From positions 62,001 through 126,000 of the forward strand of contig NZ_JJMU01000065.1 in NCBI RefSeq assembly GCF_000757725.1: a DNA stretch of 64,000 bases, written 5' to 3'. Positions 1 through 8,513 of this stretch are shown here, piece after piece. Origin of the DNA: Sphingobacterium deserti (GTDB taxonomy: Bacteria > Bacteroidota > Bacteroidia > Sphingobacteriales > Sphingobacteriaceae). The position numbers and the translations under genes are program-made. The notes below the pieces were generated by a model. The model saw nothing but the letters and a program-made list of their open reading frames with translations. It had not been told where the DNA came from and did no database searches. Within the stretch, counting starts at the first letter, position 1, and each line of letters opens with the position of its first letter.

Positions 1-1039
1 ACCGCTATCCTCGGATGTTAATCTGCCCTTGCGCGACTTTTACACCGAAATAGTTATCGGCCAATCCATTTCCAATCTGATAGCCGAAGGCTATTTGGCT
101 CGTCCCATCGTGCGCGAATACGACGTAGAGTTAAACACGCTCCGTACAGGTAATACGGGAGATTTTACCATAGGCACCTCAGACGCCCTGTATGGATCGG
201 ATGCGATGATCAATTTATTGTTGGAGGCATATCGGGCTCATGCGGTAAAGAAAAAGACCGTGATTTTTAACAGTGGGATCATTACATCAAAAAAGATAGC
301 GGAATGTTTCCATGCGGAAGGTTACCCAGTAAAGCATTTGGATAATAAAACATCGGCGCGCGACCGTGCTGAGATTTTACGTTGGTTTAAGAAAACAAAA
401 GGCGCCATTCTGACATCTGTTTCTTTATTGACCGTCGGTTTTGATGAGCCCACTATACAGACCGTTATTCTAAATCGAGCAACTACCTCCATCACACTCT
501 ATCACCAAATGATAGGCCGCGGTGCGCGACGTCTATCGAATAAAAGAACCTTTCAAATTATCGATCTCGGCAATAATACGGAACGTTTCGGTGCATGGGA
601 TAAAGATATCGACTGGCAACAGGTATTTGAACATCCCGAGCAATATGTAGGTCAAATTCATGAGTCTGTCGCAGAGATAAGGCAGATTTCTCCCGAGCTT
701 CGTGCGAAATTCCCAGCCAGCCTGGAAGTGAATTTTGATATTTTTTCAGCGTATAAAGATACCCTCGCGAGAGGAGAGAAGGTCAAAAATGTAATTCGAG
801 ATGCAATCAGACAGCATGCCAAGATGTGTACCGAAAATGCCCACACGATAACCGAAGCTTTAGCGCTTACGGATTTACTGGATAAGGAGATAGACCTGCG
901 TGTAAAGGATTACGTCAAGTGCCTCGGAAACGTGACGCGGGAATACAGCAAATGGTTGACAGCTGACTATAAGGAACGTCTGAAAAAGATTATCACGCGC
1001 TACATGTATGGACGACGTACGCTACCGACGGCTGTGTAA
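1..1039 (+). CDS. DEAD/DEAH-type superfamily 2 helicase, C-terminal part (5' end outside window)
   Basis: The reading frame is open from base 2, so the gene begins upstream of the window and only its C-terminal half is seen. It contains a helicase C-terminal (RecA2) domain: a motif V-like segment TVGFDEP and a motif VI segment QMIGRGARR, the arginine-finger block of SF2 enzymes. A helical tail of roughly 130 residues follows with no motif I recognise. The N-terminal Walker A/B domain would lie outside. The function is probably a nucleic-acid helicase or translocase; the substrate cannot be told from this fragment. Confidence 0.85.
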   Translation, partial: PLSSDVNLPLRDFYTEIVIGQSISNLIAEGYLARPIVREYDVELNTLRTGNTGDFTIGTSDALYGSDAMINLLLEAYRAHAVKKKTVIFNSGIITSKKIAECFHAEGYPVKHLDNKTSARDRAEILRWFKKTKGAILTSVSLLTVGFDEPTIQTVILNRATTSITLYHQMIGRGARRLSNKRTFQIIDLGNNTERFGAWDKDIDWQQVFEHPEQYVGQIHESVAEIRQISPELRAKFPASLEVNFDIFSAYKDTLARGEKVKNVIRDAIRQHAKMCTENAHTITEALALTDLLDKEIDLRVKDYVKCLGNVTREYSKWLTADYKERLKKIITRYMYGRRTLPTAV

Positions 1040-1079
1040 TAATGAACACAAAAAAAATCTAAAAACTATACGTAATATT

Positions 1080-1343
1080 ATGAGTGCTTTTAAATTTCGA
1101 AAAGAAGACTTTGACCTACTGGAAGAGCTATACGTTTATGCAACACCTATAGAACAGACCGGCAGCGTAGCGACCTATGAGCTCGTTGACAGCGACAATA
1201 CTATTTATAAAGAAATTGATATAGAGGACAGCGTTATTTTGACAGGCGTGCTCACCCTTGTGTCCAAACGCCCCTTTGATGGTCAAGCTGTTGTTACTGA
1301 AGAAACAGAAGCGGTTGGAACTCTTGCAGATACTACGCTTTAA
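1080..1343 (+). CDS. Small hypothetical protein (87 aa)
   Basis: An unrecognised acidic protein lying 40 bp after the helicase and probably co-transcribed with it. An in-frame ATG at 1008 would overlap the helicase by about 30 bp; the ATG at 1080 (starting MSAFKFRKEDF) clears it and gives a sensible N-terminus. It has many Glu/Asp/Thr/Val residues, no signal peptide and no membrane segment. The middle could fold as beta-strands. No function is proposed. Confidence 0.55.
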   Translation: MSAFKFRKEDFDLLEELYVYATPIEQTGSVATYELVDSDNTIYKEIDIEDSVILTGVLTLVSKRPFDGQAVVTEETEAVGTLADTTL

Positions 1344-1410
1344 TAGGTTAACACCGGTGTAAAGGTAACGCTTTGCGAGATTTGCTCAATAGCGGTTGTC
1401 TTGGTGCTTC

Positions 1411-1881
1411 CTAAAGAAGCAAACGCAGTAATGGAATCATGCTTTCGATTTTTACCTGGCCTTCTAAAGTGCTTTTCGAAGCCTCACGCAATTCCACTTT
1501 TATAGGCACACCCTTTTTTATATCACTTATTAAAAGCGCTCGACCATATTTAATAGAGAAAAAAAAGAAGAACGCTGTGTCCTGAATATCTAGAGGAATG
1601 GCGTAATAAGAGTCGTCAAGTAAATAAGCGTCCTTAATGTCGAATGACTCAGGCTTTTCCATGCCGGCACCATTAAGCGAGTATATACTGCCCTGTGGCC
1701 CACTATTGATTGTAATAGTTGTCCAATTCTTGGACCCTTTTTGATTCGAGAAGAAAAGCGATAGATTATCCTTGCTTTTAAATGCTACTTTTTTTTGTGC
1801 CAATAGCTGGCTTGAATCAGTAAGCAGTAGAGAGAGGAAAAAAAGAATTTTAAAGCATGACAAATTTGAACCTAATTTCAT
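1411..1881 (-). CDS. Hypothetical secreted protein (156 aa)
   Basis: The N-terminus is a basic stretch followed by a hydrophobic segment (KILFFLSLLLTDSSQLLA) with a likely signal peptidase I site after LAQ, so the protein should be exported. The mature part is small, with alternating hydrophobic residues that suggest beta-strands; no family is recognised. The frame could open at a TTG six bases earlier, but the ATG at 1881 is preferred. It converges with the preceding unknown gene. No function can be assigned. Confidence 0.6.
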   Translation of the reverse strand: MKLGSNLSCFKILFFLSLLLTDSSQLLAQKKVAFKSKDNLSLFFSNQKGSKNWTTITINSGPQGSIYSLNGAGMEKPESFDIKDAYLLDDSYYAIPLDIQDTAFFFFFSIKYGRALLISDIKKGVPIKVELREASKSTLEGQVKIESMIPLLRLLL

Positions 1882-2234
1882 GTGCAATGTAGTGTTTTTG
1901 CCCTAAAGGTAGAGAAATAAATGGAGTCAAATAACCAATCAGTTGTCCGCGTACGGTCACATAACCCCGAACTTTGTAAATAAGCAAATGCGTTCGTGTG
2001 TATACCACTGAATCCCAATATTTTTGACTGGAATCGTATGCGAAGGGTTATTTCCAATAAAAAGAGTTATTGTAGCGTGCTATCTACAGGGGCACATGTT
2101 GCAGATGGAGTAGCGGCTATATGAAAAATTCGGAGATCTATCCCAACACGGATAATTGATAACTATAAAAGATCATGACGTTCGCTTGCTGAAGGTAGTG
2201 TAGTAAATAGTCTCGTATAATTTTCCTCTTGCGC
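1882..2234. other. Intergenic stretch upstream of rpsU
   Basis: About 350 bp between the start of the minus-strand secreted protein and the rpsU promoter. I see no convincing ORF, RNA gene or repeat in it. Confidence 0.5.
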
Positions 2235-2264
2235 TTTGTTTTACCAATAATATGTCTATCTTTG
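2235..2264 (+). promoter_or_regulatory. Bacteroidota-type promoter for rpsU (TTTG-N18-TATCTTTG)
   Basis: A TTTG -33 element at 2235-2238 and a perfect TAnnTTTG -7 element at 2257-2264 are separated by 18 bp, matching the primary sigma-factor promoter known from Bacteroides and Flavobacterium. Transcription should begin near 2268-2270, giving a leader of about 43 nt before the rpsU start codon. Confidence 0.75.
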
Positions 2265-2291
2265 CATTCACAAAAAAACTAAAAGGGCACG

Positions 2292-2300
2292 AAAGGAGGT
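2292..2300 (+). promoter_or_regulatory. Full-length Shine-Dalgarno sequence of rpsU
   Basis: AAAGGAGGT is complementary over nine bases to the canonical 3' end of 16S rRNA and sits 11 nt before the rpsU ATG. Genes in this phylum normally lack such sequences because the anti-Shine-Dalgarno is buried on the ribosome, by a pocket that includes bS21, the product of this gene. The other starts I inspected in this window have no comparable match. Confidence 0.85.
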
Positions 2301-2311
2301 ATATATAGCAC

Positions 2312-2503
2312 ATGATTATCGTAAATGTAAAAGAAGGAGAATCTTTAGATAGAGCGTTAAAACGTTTCAAAAAGAAATTTGAGAAAACTGGTGTATTGCG
2401 CGAACTACGTTCACGTCAAGCATACGAGAAAAGATCAGTTACTCGTCGTACCCAAGTTAAAAAAGCAATCTACAAACAGTCATTAAACCAAGACAACGGT
2501 TAA
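2312..2503 (+). CDS. rpsU: 30S ribosomal protein bS21
   Basis: A 63-residue highly basic protein with the bS21 signature: N-terminal MIIVNVKEGESLDRALKRFK, then LRELRSRQAYEKRS, and a lysine-rich helix at the end. Length matches the Bacteroidota form. bS21 sits on the small-subunit platform next to the 3' end of 16S rRNA; in Flavobacterium ribosomes it helps sequester the anti-Shine-Dalgarno. The gene stands alone with its own promoter, a strong Shine-Dalgarno and a downstream terminator. This layout suits autoregulation, where ribosomes short of bS21 expose the anti-SD and favour this mRNA; that link is inferred from published work on relatives. Confidence 0.95.
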   Translation: MIIVNVKEGESLDRALKRFKKKFEKTGVLRELRSRQAYEKRSVTRRTQVKKAIYKQSLNQDNG

Positions 2504-2525
2504 TTTCGGTTTATTCGATATAGCG

Positions 2526-2556
2526 AGAGGACTAGTAATAGTCCTCTTTTTTTTTT
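2526..2556 (+). terminator. Rho-independent terminator after rpsU
   Basis: A 9-bp perfect stem (AGAGGACTA / TAGTCCTCT) with a GTAA loop, followed by a run of ten T residues counting the stem's final base. It lies 22 bp after the rpsU stop codon. Confidence 0.9.
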
Positions 2557-2637
2557 GCAAAAATCTACCACTAGATGTAATCCATCACATCATTTCTGTG
2601 AAATTTTAATTTGCTGTATATTTATCCGTTATAGGAT

Positions 2638-3975
2638 ATGGGACATATGCACATCGTACCAAAAAGACGAAACACACAACCAAAACCGACCGTAACTAGG
2701 CTGCGCGCCATTGTAAGCGGGTCAATAGGTAATTTAGTAGAATGGTATGACTGGTATGCCTATTCCGCGTTCTCCATCTACTTCGCCCCAATTTTTTTCC
2801 CTGAAAGCAATGCAACAGCACAGCTTTTAAATACCGCCGGGATATTCGCCGTCGGCTTTTTGATGCGCCCTATAGGAGGCTGGATATTTGGTAGTTTAGC
2901 CGATAAAGCCGGTCGGAAATTTTCGATGACCTTGTCCGTATTGCTCATGTCTTTCGGGTCGCTGCTGATCGCGCTCACGCCATCGTACCAGTCCATAGGT
3001 TTATTCGCTCCAATTTTATTGCTCGTTGCTCGCTTGCTGCAAGGGCTAAGCGTCGGCGGGGAGTATGGCACATCTGCAACGTACCTGAGCGAGATGGCGA
3101 CAGCGGACAAACGAGGTTTCTACTCCAGCTTCCAGTATGTAACGCTGATTGGAGGTCAATTAATCGCCTTGGGGATTCAGTTGATTATGCAAAAGTTACT
3201 GCTAAGCGAAGAACAAATGAGCGATTGGGGTTGGCGCCTCCCGTTTATCATCGGCGCGGCGCTGTCGTTAGTGGCTCTCTATTTGCGGAGTCATATGGCC
3301 GAAACAGATGCCTTTCAGTCTACAGCTGAGATTGCCGATAAAAAAGTAAAACGGCGTAGCGGCTCAGTCGCCGAACTTCTTAAACACCCCAAAGCACTTA
3401 TTATAGTGTTTGGCCTTACGCTAGGTGGGACGGTAGCTTTCTATACCTACTCAACCTATATGCAGAAGTACCTGATAAACAGTGTAGGCTTTTCCAAGGT
3501 ACAATCAACTGTGATAACCTTTAGTTCATTACTGCTTTTTGCGCTACTACAGCCACTGTTTGGGTCATTATCCGACAAAATAGGAAGAAAGCCACTCCTT
3601 ATTGCTTTTGGTATATTAGGTACACTATTCACGGTGCCGATGCTAACAAGACTGGGCCAACTAGACAGCGCTACAGATAGTTGGATAGCATTTTTTATCT
3701 TAATGCTGGCGTTGATCATTGTGAGTGGCTATACCTCCATTAATGCGGTTGTAAAAGCCGAACTTTTTCCGACGAACATACGTGCATTAGGTGTGGGATT
3801 GCCTTATTCGCTTACTGTAGCAATTTTTGGGGGCACCTGTGAGTATGTAGCGCTATGGTTTAAACATATCGATCAGGAGGAGTTGTTCTTTTACTACGTC
3901 ACTGGATGTATATTTGTGTCTTTGCTGGTTTATCTTTTTATGAGAGATACCAGAAAGGCGTCGTCATTTCACTAG
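2638..3975 (+). CDS. MFS transporter, metabolite:H+ symporter (MHS) family
   Basis: A 445-residue polytopic protein of about 12 membrane segments. The first helix has GNLVEWYDWYAY and the first cytoplasmic loop carries GSLADKAGRK; a second copy of the MFS loop motif, GSLSDKIGRK, lies in the C-terminal half. These are hallmarks of the MHS group (alpha-ketoglutarate permease KgtP, proline/betaine ProP, citrate carriers), which import organic acids or osmolytes with protons. The substrate is not determinable from sequence; the alpha-ketoglutarate/dicarboxylate subgroup is my best guess. The start ATG at 2638 is followed by a second in-frame ATG three codons on. The sulfurtransferase gene follows after 19 bp. 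Confidence 0.85.
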   Translation: MGHMHIVPKRRNTQPKPTVTRLRAIVSGSIGNLVEWYDWYAYSAFSIYFAPIFFPESNATAQLLNTAGIFAVGFLMRPIGGWIFGSLADKAGRKFSMTLSVLLMSFGSLLIALTPSYQSIGLFAPILLLVARLLQGLSVGGEYGTSATYLSEMATADKRGFYSSFQYVTLIGGQLIALGIQLIMQKLLLSEEQMSDWGWRLPFIIGAALSLVALYLRSHMAETDAFQSTAEIADKKVKRRSGSVAELLKHPKALIIVFGLTLGGTVAFYTYSTYMQKYLINSVGFSKVQSTVITFSSLLLFALLQPLFGSLSDKIGRKPLLIAFGILGTLFTVPMLTRLGQLDSATDSWIAFFILMLALIIVSGYTSINAVVKAELFPTNIRALGVGLPYSLTVAIFGGTCEYVALWFKHIDQEELFFYYVTGCIFVSLLVYLFMRDTRKASSFH

Positions 3976-3994
3976 ACTTTAAACCAAAATTACT

Positions 3995-4831
3995 ATGGAA
4001 CCTATTATCAGCGTAAATAAACTTCAAGAAATAGCCGTTAATGCATCGTTCGTTTTAGTCGACGCTACATCGGGCATAGATGCGAAAACGAACTACCTCA
4101 TAAGCCATTTACAAGGGGCTAGATTTGTCGATCTTAACGAAGATTTATCCGCGTTGGAAGATCCGAAACATGGCGGACGACATCCGCTTCCTTCTACTGT
4201 GCATTTTTCGAAAACGCTCAGCAAGCTCGGAATAGATGCCAGCAGTTATGTTGTGGTGTATGACCGATTGAATGGAGCTAACGCTGCTGCCCGTTTTTGG
4301 TGGATGGCCAAAGCTGCAGGAATCAAGCAGGTGCAGGTCTTGAATGGAGGCTACGACGCTGCAGTTGCAGCAGGTTTTCCCGTGGCTGCAGGTGAGACAA
4401 TTTTTGCTACACAAAAATCTTACAGCTTTACGGATTGGGACTTACCGCTCTGTAGCCTGCACGATGTCAAACAGCTTACCAACGATCTAGATAGCCTAAT
4501 TATTGATGTACGTGAGGAAGTTCGTTATCAAGGAATTAGCGAACCGCTGGATCTAATCGCCGGGCACATCCCAACGGCAGTGAATATTCCATTCCATAAT
4601 AATTTGAATGCCGATGGACTTTTCAAAGAGCCAAGTGAGCTAAAGCGCATTTATGAACGTCATCTAGCTGGTAAAAAAGTGGAGAACATTGTTGTTCATT
4701 GCGGCTCGGGTGTCACGGCCTGTCACAGCTTGCTGGCTTTAGCACATGCCGGGTATTCACTTCCAAATTTATATGTAGGCTCTTGGAGCGAATGGTCGCG
4801 CAATGATCTACCTATCGCGCTTGGTCGATAG
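3995..4831 (+). CDS. sseA: Sulfurtransferase (thiosulfate / 3-mercaptopyruvate type, tandem rhodanese)
   Basis: A 278-residue protein with two rhodanese domains; the N-terminal one is structural and the C-terminal one catalytic. The active-site loop is CGSGVTAC with the nucleophile at Cys236; CGSGVTA is the form typical of 3-mercaptopyruvate sulfurtransferases rather than thiosulfate-specific rhodaneses. It transfers sulfane sulfur to cyanide or thiol acceptors and would act in the cytoplasm, as no signal peptide is visible. It lies 19 bp behind the MFS gene and converges with pstB. Naming it sseA rests on the loop and domain layout. Confidence 0.88.
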   Translation: MEPIISVNKLQEIAVNASFVLVDATSGIDAKTNYLISHLQGARFVDLNEDLSALEDPKHGGRHPLPSTVHFSKTLSKLGIDASSYVVVYDRLNGANAAARFWWMAKAAGIKQVQVLNGGYDAAVAAGFPVAAGETIFATQKSYSFTDWDLPLCSLHDVKQLTNDLDSLIIDVREEVRYQGISEPLDLIAGHIPTAVNIPFHNNLNADGLFKEPSELKRIYERHLAGKKVENIVVHCGSGVTACHSLLALAHAGYSLPNLYVGSWSEWSRNDLPIALGR

Positions 4832-4866
4832 AAATGTGTGTATTACCGCGATAGATACATCAGCGG

Positions 4867-5676
4867 CTAGCTGATAAAACCTTTTACATATTGTCGGGTA
4901 ATTTCATTTTGCGGATTGAGCAATATGTCTTCCGTACGACCAAATTCCACGGCCTCGCCATTGTATACAAACAGGATATAGTCTGATACTCGGCGGGCTT
5001 GCCGAAGGATATGCGTCACCAGTACAATCGTATAGTCTTTCTTCAGTTCAATGAGCAGGTTCTCTATTGTTTGTGTAGAGAGCGGGTCAAGCGCCGAAGT
5101 CGATTCATCACCGAGGATTATTTCAGGCTTTACCGCAAGCCCGCGCGCCAAACAAAGCCGTTGCTGCTGCCCAATGGAAAGCCGTGTGGCCGAAGCATCT
5201 AACCGATCCTTAACTTCTTCCCATAGACCTACATTGCGTAATTGTGTTTCTACAATATGCTTTAATACTTTCTTATCCCGTTCGCCATGAATACGCGGCC
5301 CGTAAGCTATATTATCGAATATGGACATCGGTAGGGGGAAAGGTTTCTGCGATAACAAGCCCATTTTCTTACGAATATGCGTCACCTCCGCATCCTTCGC
5401 ATAGATGTCCTCGCCATTTACGAGTACCGATCCGCTAACTTCCACACCTTTGGTATCATCAACTAAGCGATTTAAAGTTTTCAAAAGCGTAGTTTTACCA
5501 CAGCCGGAGGGGCCGATAATTGATGTAATCGAATTATTCGGTACCGAAAGGTTTATGTCTTTTAAAATGCGTTTACCTTCGATGATAACATTCAAATCTT
5601 TGATCTGTATATGTGGCGTGGACAAAGCAGTTAAATCTTGTGCTTCTGCTGTTTGGATGCTAGGATATGCGTGCAT
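4867..5676 (-). CDS. pstB: Phosphate ABC transporter ATP-binding protein PstB
   Basis: The ATPase of the high-affinity phosphate importer, last gene of pstSCAB. Walker A is GPSGCGKTT (residues 55-63), the Q-loop is near 110, the signature is LSIGQQQR (166-173) where LSGGQ is usual, Walker B is IILGDES with catalytic Glu191 followed by Ser instead of Pro, and the switch His is 222. All catalytic residues are present, so these look like subfamily variants and not damage. The first 46 bp overlap pstA; the roughly 20-residue N-terminal extension may not all be translated. No phoU follows. Confidence 0.93.
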   Translation of the reverse strand: MHAYPSIQTAEAQDLTALSTPHIQIKDLNVIIEGKRILKDINLSVPNNSITSIIGPSGCGKTTLLKTLNRLVDDTKGVEVSGSVLVNGEDIYAKDAEVTHIRKKMGLLSQKPFPLPMSIFDNIAYGPRIHGERDKKVLKHIVETQLRNVGLWEEVKDRLDASATRLSIGQQQRLCLARGLAVKPEIILGDESTSALDPLSTQTIENLLIELKKDYTIVLVTHILRQARRVSDYILFVYNGEAVEFGRTEDILLNPQNEITRQYVKGFIS

Positions 5677-6485
5677 ATAACGATGGTTAAAATGATAAAT
5701 GTTAATACTAAAGCTGAGGCATATGCTCTTCCCTGAACTTCAGGAATAGGGCTGCTCAACTGAAAAAAGATAGCTAATGGAAGCGTCGCCGCGGGCTCAT
5801 CGATGTATTTGGGCAGATTGTCACTGAAACCCGTAGTAAGCAAAACGCCAGCAACATCGCCAATGGCCCGGCCAAAGGCGAGCAATACAGCTGTGAAGAT
5901 GCCTGGCCTGATATAGCGTAAAAACATCTTTGCTGTCTCCCAACGAGTACTCCCCAGTGAGAACGTAACATGCTTCAAATCAATCGGGAGTGTTTTTAGA
6001 AGCTCGTCTATTGTTCGAACAACGATAGGTATGGTTAATAGCGTGATCGTAATGATCCCGCCCAGTAGCGAGGCGCGGATACCCATCCACACCATGATAC
6101 TAAAGGCGATAGCGCCGTAAACAATCGAGGGAATGCCAAATAAAACATCAAATAATAACTTGCAGGCCCTTTCCAAAAAAGATCCACTCTTGACATACAT
6201 ATGCACATAAATGGAAATAGGAACACCGATTAAAGTAGCCAAGGCCGTAGAAACGCTGGCGAGATATAGCGAACCTAAAATCGCATTAAATATACCACCA
6301 TCCTTCCCGATATAGAAACCGCCCTGAGGTGTTTGCGAAATCATTTCCCAGGAAAGATAGGGCAGGCCTTTGTACAAAATTGTTCCAACGATGAAAAATA
6401 AGCATCCAGTGATCAGCATGCCCGATAACTGCATAGCACCTTTCGCCAGTTTTTCCTTTAGCAGTCTTTTCTTCACATTACTCAT
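5631..6485 (-). CDS. pstA: Phosphate ABC transporter permease PstA
   Basis: A 284-residue inner-membrane permease with about six helices. It carries the cytoplasmic coupling helix around SLGSTRWETAKMF and the later motif GRAIGDVAGVLLTTG, both typical of PstA. The start ATG overlaps the pstC stop codon as ATGA, so translation is probably coupled. With PstC it forms the channel through which phosphate delivered by PstS crosses the membrane. Confidence 0.95.
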   Translation of the reverse strand: MSNVKKRLLKEKLAKGAMQLSGMLITGCLFFIVGTILYKGLPYLSWEMISQTPQGGFYIGKDGGIFNAILGSLYLASVSTALATLIGVPISIYVHMYVKSGSFLERACKLLFDVLFGIPSIVYGAIAFSIMVWMGIRASLLGGIITITLLTIPIVVRTIDELLKTLPIDLKHVTFSLGSTRWETAKMFLRYIRPGIFTAVLLAFGRAIGDVAGVLLTTGFSDNLPKYIDEPAATLPLAIFFQLSSPIPEVQGRAYASALVLTFIILTIVICTHILASKQQKHKI

Positions 6486-7372
6486 TGTGCTTTCTCCTCC
6501 AATCTGTTTAAGATGATACGTGAAATTAAATTGAAACCCAAAATGAGAACGAATAATAAAAGCGCAGCAAACATCAAGGCAGAATCATACAGCGGGATAG
6601 ACATCATCTCACCAAAGTTGTTTGCGATGAGTGCTGGCAAAGGGTAGCCTGCGTCGAAAAGCGACTTCGGCAGCTGAGGAATGTTTCCGCAAACCATCAG
6701 CACCGCGATAGTTTCTCCGAAAGCACGCGACACGCCCAGCACAATTGCAGCAATTAAACCTGGCTTTGCCTTTATTAAGATCACCTTGGTGATGGTTTCC
6801 CATTTTGTGGCACCCAACGATAGGGATGCTGATTTTAGCTCATGCGGAATGGTTTGCAGCACCTCTACCATGATACTAATCATGATCGGAAAGATCATGA
6901 CGGCAAGCACAATGCCGCCAGCAAACACGGTGTAGCCCGTTGTATCTACAGCAAACAAAGGTGATACGTAGTTGCCCAATATCGGGACGACGAAAAGCAC
7001 ACCCCAAACACCGTATAGCACGGGTGGAATTGCTGCAAGCACATTCATCAAAGGCAGCACCATCCGCCGCAGTGTCTCACTTGCATATTCTACAAGATAG
7101 ACCGATGCCAGTATGCAGAGTGGAACCGCGATAACAAGGGAAATCATGGTCACCCATACCGTCCCCATAATAAACGGTAGAAAGCCGAAATCACCCTTCA
7201 TCGGCGACCATACACTGCCCGATAATATTTTTAGAAGACTTTCTGCTTTTAGCAGTGGAACTGATTTAGTCACCAACCCCACTAAAATCAAAAAGATAAC
7301 CACTATTGATAGAATCAATAACAGTGCAAAACTCCGCTGAGCCAACTTGTCTTTAATCAATCTCCAATTCAC
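6482..7372 (-). CDS. pstC: Phosphate ABC transporter permease PstC
   Basis: A 296-residue permease with about six membrane helices, the coupling segment SLGATKWETITKV, and GVSRAFGETIAVLMVCGN near the C-terminal half, as in PstC. The start codon is GTG, three bases beyond the pstS stop codon. Partner of PstA in the phosphate channel. Confidence 0.95.
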   Translation of the reverse strand: MNWRLIKDKLAQRSFALLLILSIVVIFLILVGLVTKSVPLLKAESLLKILSGSVWSPMKGDFGFLPFIMGTVWVTMISLVIAVPLCILASVYLVEYASETLRRMVLPLMNVLAAIPPVLYGVWGVLFVVPILGNYVSPLFAVDTTGYTVFAGGIVLAVMIFPIMISIMVEVLQTIPHELKSASLSLGATKWETITKVILIKAKPGLIAAIVLGVSRAFGETIAVLMVCGNIPQLPKSLFDAGYPLPALIANNFGEMMSIPLYDSALMFAALLLFVLILGFNLISRIILNRLEEKAQ

Positions 7373-7375
7373 AGG

Positions 7376-8341
7376 CTACAATTTATTGAGTTCAATTTGC
7401 TTAAGTTCATTATTTAAGGGTACATAACCGTTATCCAGCAAATAACCCTGTTGTTCTTTTTCCAGTACAAACCGGATAAACTCCGTCAGTAATTTCGTTT
7501 TCTTATCCTTGTGGATAACAAAAGTGAGATCTCTCGCTGGCGGAGACGGGTAGCGGTTTGTGGCTACGGCAGACGTCAGTGAATCAAGGCTATCGTAAAA
7601 ATTTTCGTCCCTATCAAGCTCTCCGTTCCCATCTATATCGATAGGCAGCACGGCAAGGCCAGTAGCGGTCTTTTTCGTTTTTAAATCAAAAACGTAGTTG
7701 AGGTTGTTAAATCCTAGCGCAAAGGGCTTATCTTTAATAGCCTGCGCTAAACCGGGATCGCCAAAAATACCAACGCCTTTCAGACCTTCCTGCCGCTCGC
7801 CAAGAAATTTCGCCCATGTCTCTGCTGCGCCAGCAGCATCCGATCGGACATACACCTCAATAGGCTCGCGCACCAAGCGACGGTCGATGTCACTCCACAG
7901 TCGGTATCTATTTTTCACAAATACCCCAATTAACTCTTGTTGAGACAGCCCACGCTGCATTAAAATATCGTAATTCGGGTGACTAGCATTAAATGTACCA
8001 ACTACAGCGTCCTTCGCAACGTGTACGGGGAATGCCCCCCGAGTAAGTTCTTGCGCATGCAAATCGCGCGATACAAGACCTATATCAACCATATTTGAAA
8101 GTACATCTGATATGCCTTTGCCTGCACCACCTGCCGAAATATTGAAACGCACATTTGGATGGATCTTTTTAAAATCTTCACTCCATAATACAACGATCGG
8201 GTAGAGCGCAAAAGCACCAGATATCGAAATAGTACCAACAAAACCCTTCTTCTCATCGTAACCTTCCTTCACTTTCGGCGCACATGATACCGCCAGGAAT
8301 AAAAGAAGGATACTATGTATTACATATTTACGCACAGGCAC
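7376..8341 (-). CDS. pstS: Phosphate-binding lipoprotein PstS
   Basis: A 321-residue substrate-binding protein. The N-terminus is a lipoprotein signal ending LAVSC (lipid-anchored Cys20). The mature domain starts GTISISGAFALYPIV, the phosphate-contacting TISGSFAL-like loop, and SAGGAGKGISDV provides the second anion-binding loop. It captures phosphate in the periplasm and hands it to PstCA. The start codon appears to be GTG at 8341. First gene of pstSCAB, divergent from the sulfate operon. Confidence 0.93.
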   Translation of the reverse strand: MPVRKYVIHSILLLFLAVSCAPKVKEGYDEKKGFVGTISISGAFALYPIVVLWSEDFKKIHPNVRFNISAGGAGKGISDVLSNMVDIGLVSRDLHAQELTRGAFPVHVAKDAVVGTFNASHPNYDILMQRGLSQQELIGVFVKNRYRLWSDIDRRLVREPIEVYVRSDAAGAAETWAKFLGERQEGLKGVGIFGDPGLAQAIKDKPFALGFNNLNYVFDLKTKKTATGLAVLPIDIDGNGELDRDENFYDSLDSLTSAVATNRYPSPPARDLTFVIHKDKKTKLLTEFIRFVLEKEQQGYLLDNGYVPLNNELKQIELNKL

Positions 8342-8377
8342 GAATTACTTTTAGTATGATAGACTTGATTATTTTTA

Positions 8378-8385
8378 CAAATATA
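8378..8385 (-). promoter_or_regulatory. Candidate -7 box for the pstSCAB operon (TATATTTG)
   Basis: On the minus strand TATATTTG matches TAnnTTTG exactly and lies 36 nt before the pstS start codon. I find no good TTTG -33 element at the usual distance, which could mean dependence on a phosphate-responsive activator; that is inference. Confidence 0.5.
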
Positions 8386-8429
8386 TACTAAATTGATAGA
8401 TATTATATGATAACTAGATAAATATTTTA

Positions 8430-8437
8430 TAACTTTG
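8430..8437 (+). promoter_or_regulatory. Candidate -7 box for the sulfate-assimilation operon (TAACTTTG)
   Basis: TAACTTTG is an exact match to the phylum's -7 consensus, 76 nt before the sulfite reductase ATG. The -33 region is AT-rich without a clear TTTG, so the promoter may need an activator. Confidence 0.5.
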
Positions 8438-8513
8438 TAGCTAGGTTGTTGAAAAGAACGTAGAAATATCTGCTGTCAATTAGCAAAATCTTAAAAAGAG
8501 AAGAGAAGGTAGT

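Noticed and set aside
8390..8437. Complete -33/-7 promoter for the sulfate operon using TTG at 8394
   Set aside because: The TTG lies 33 bp before the TAACTTTG box, much too far for the phylum's usual spacing.
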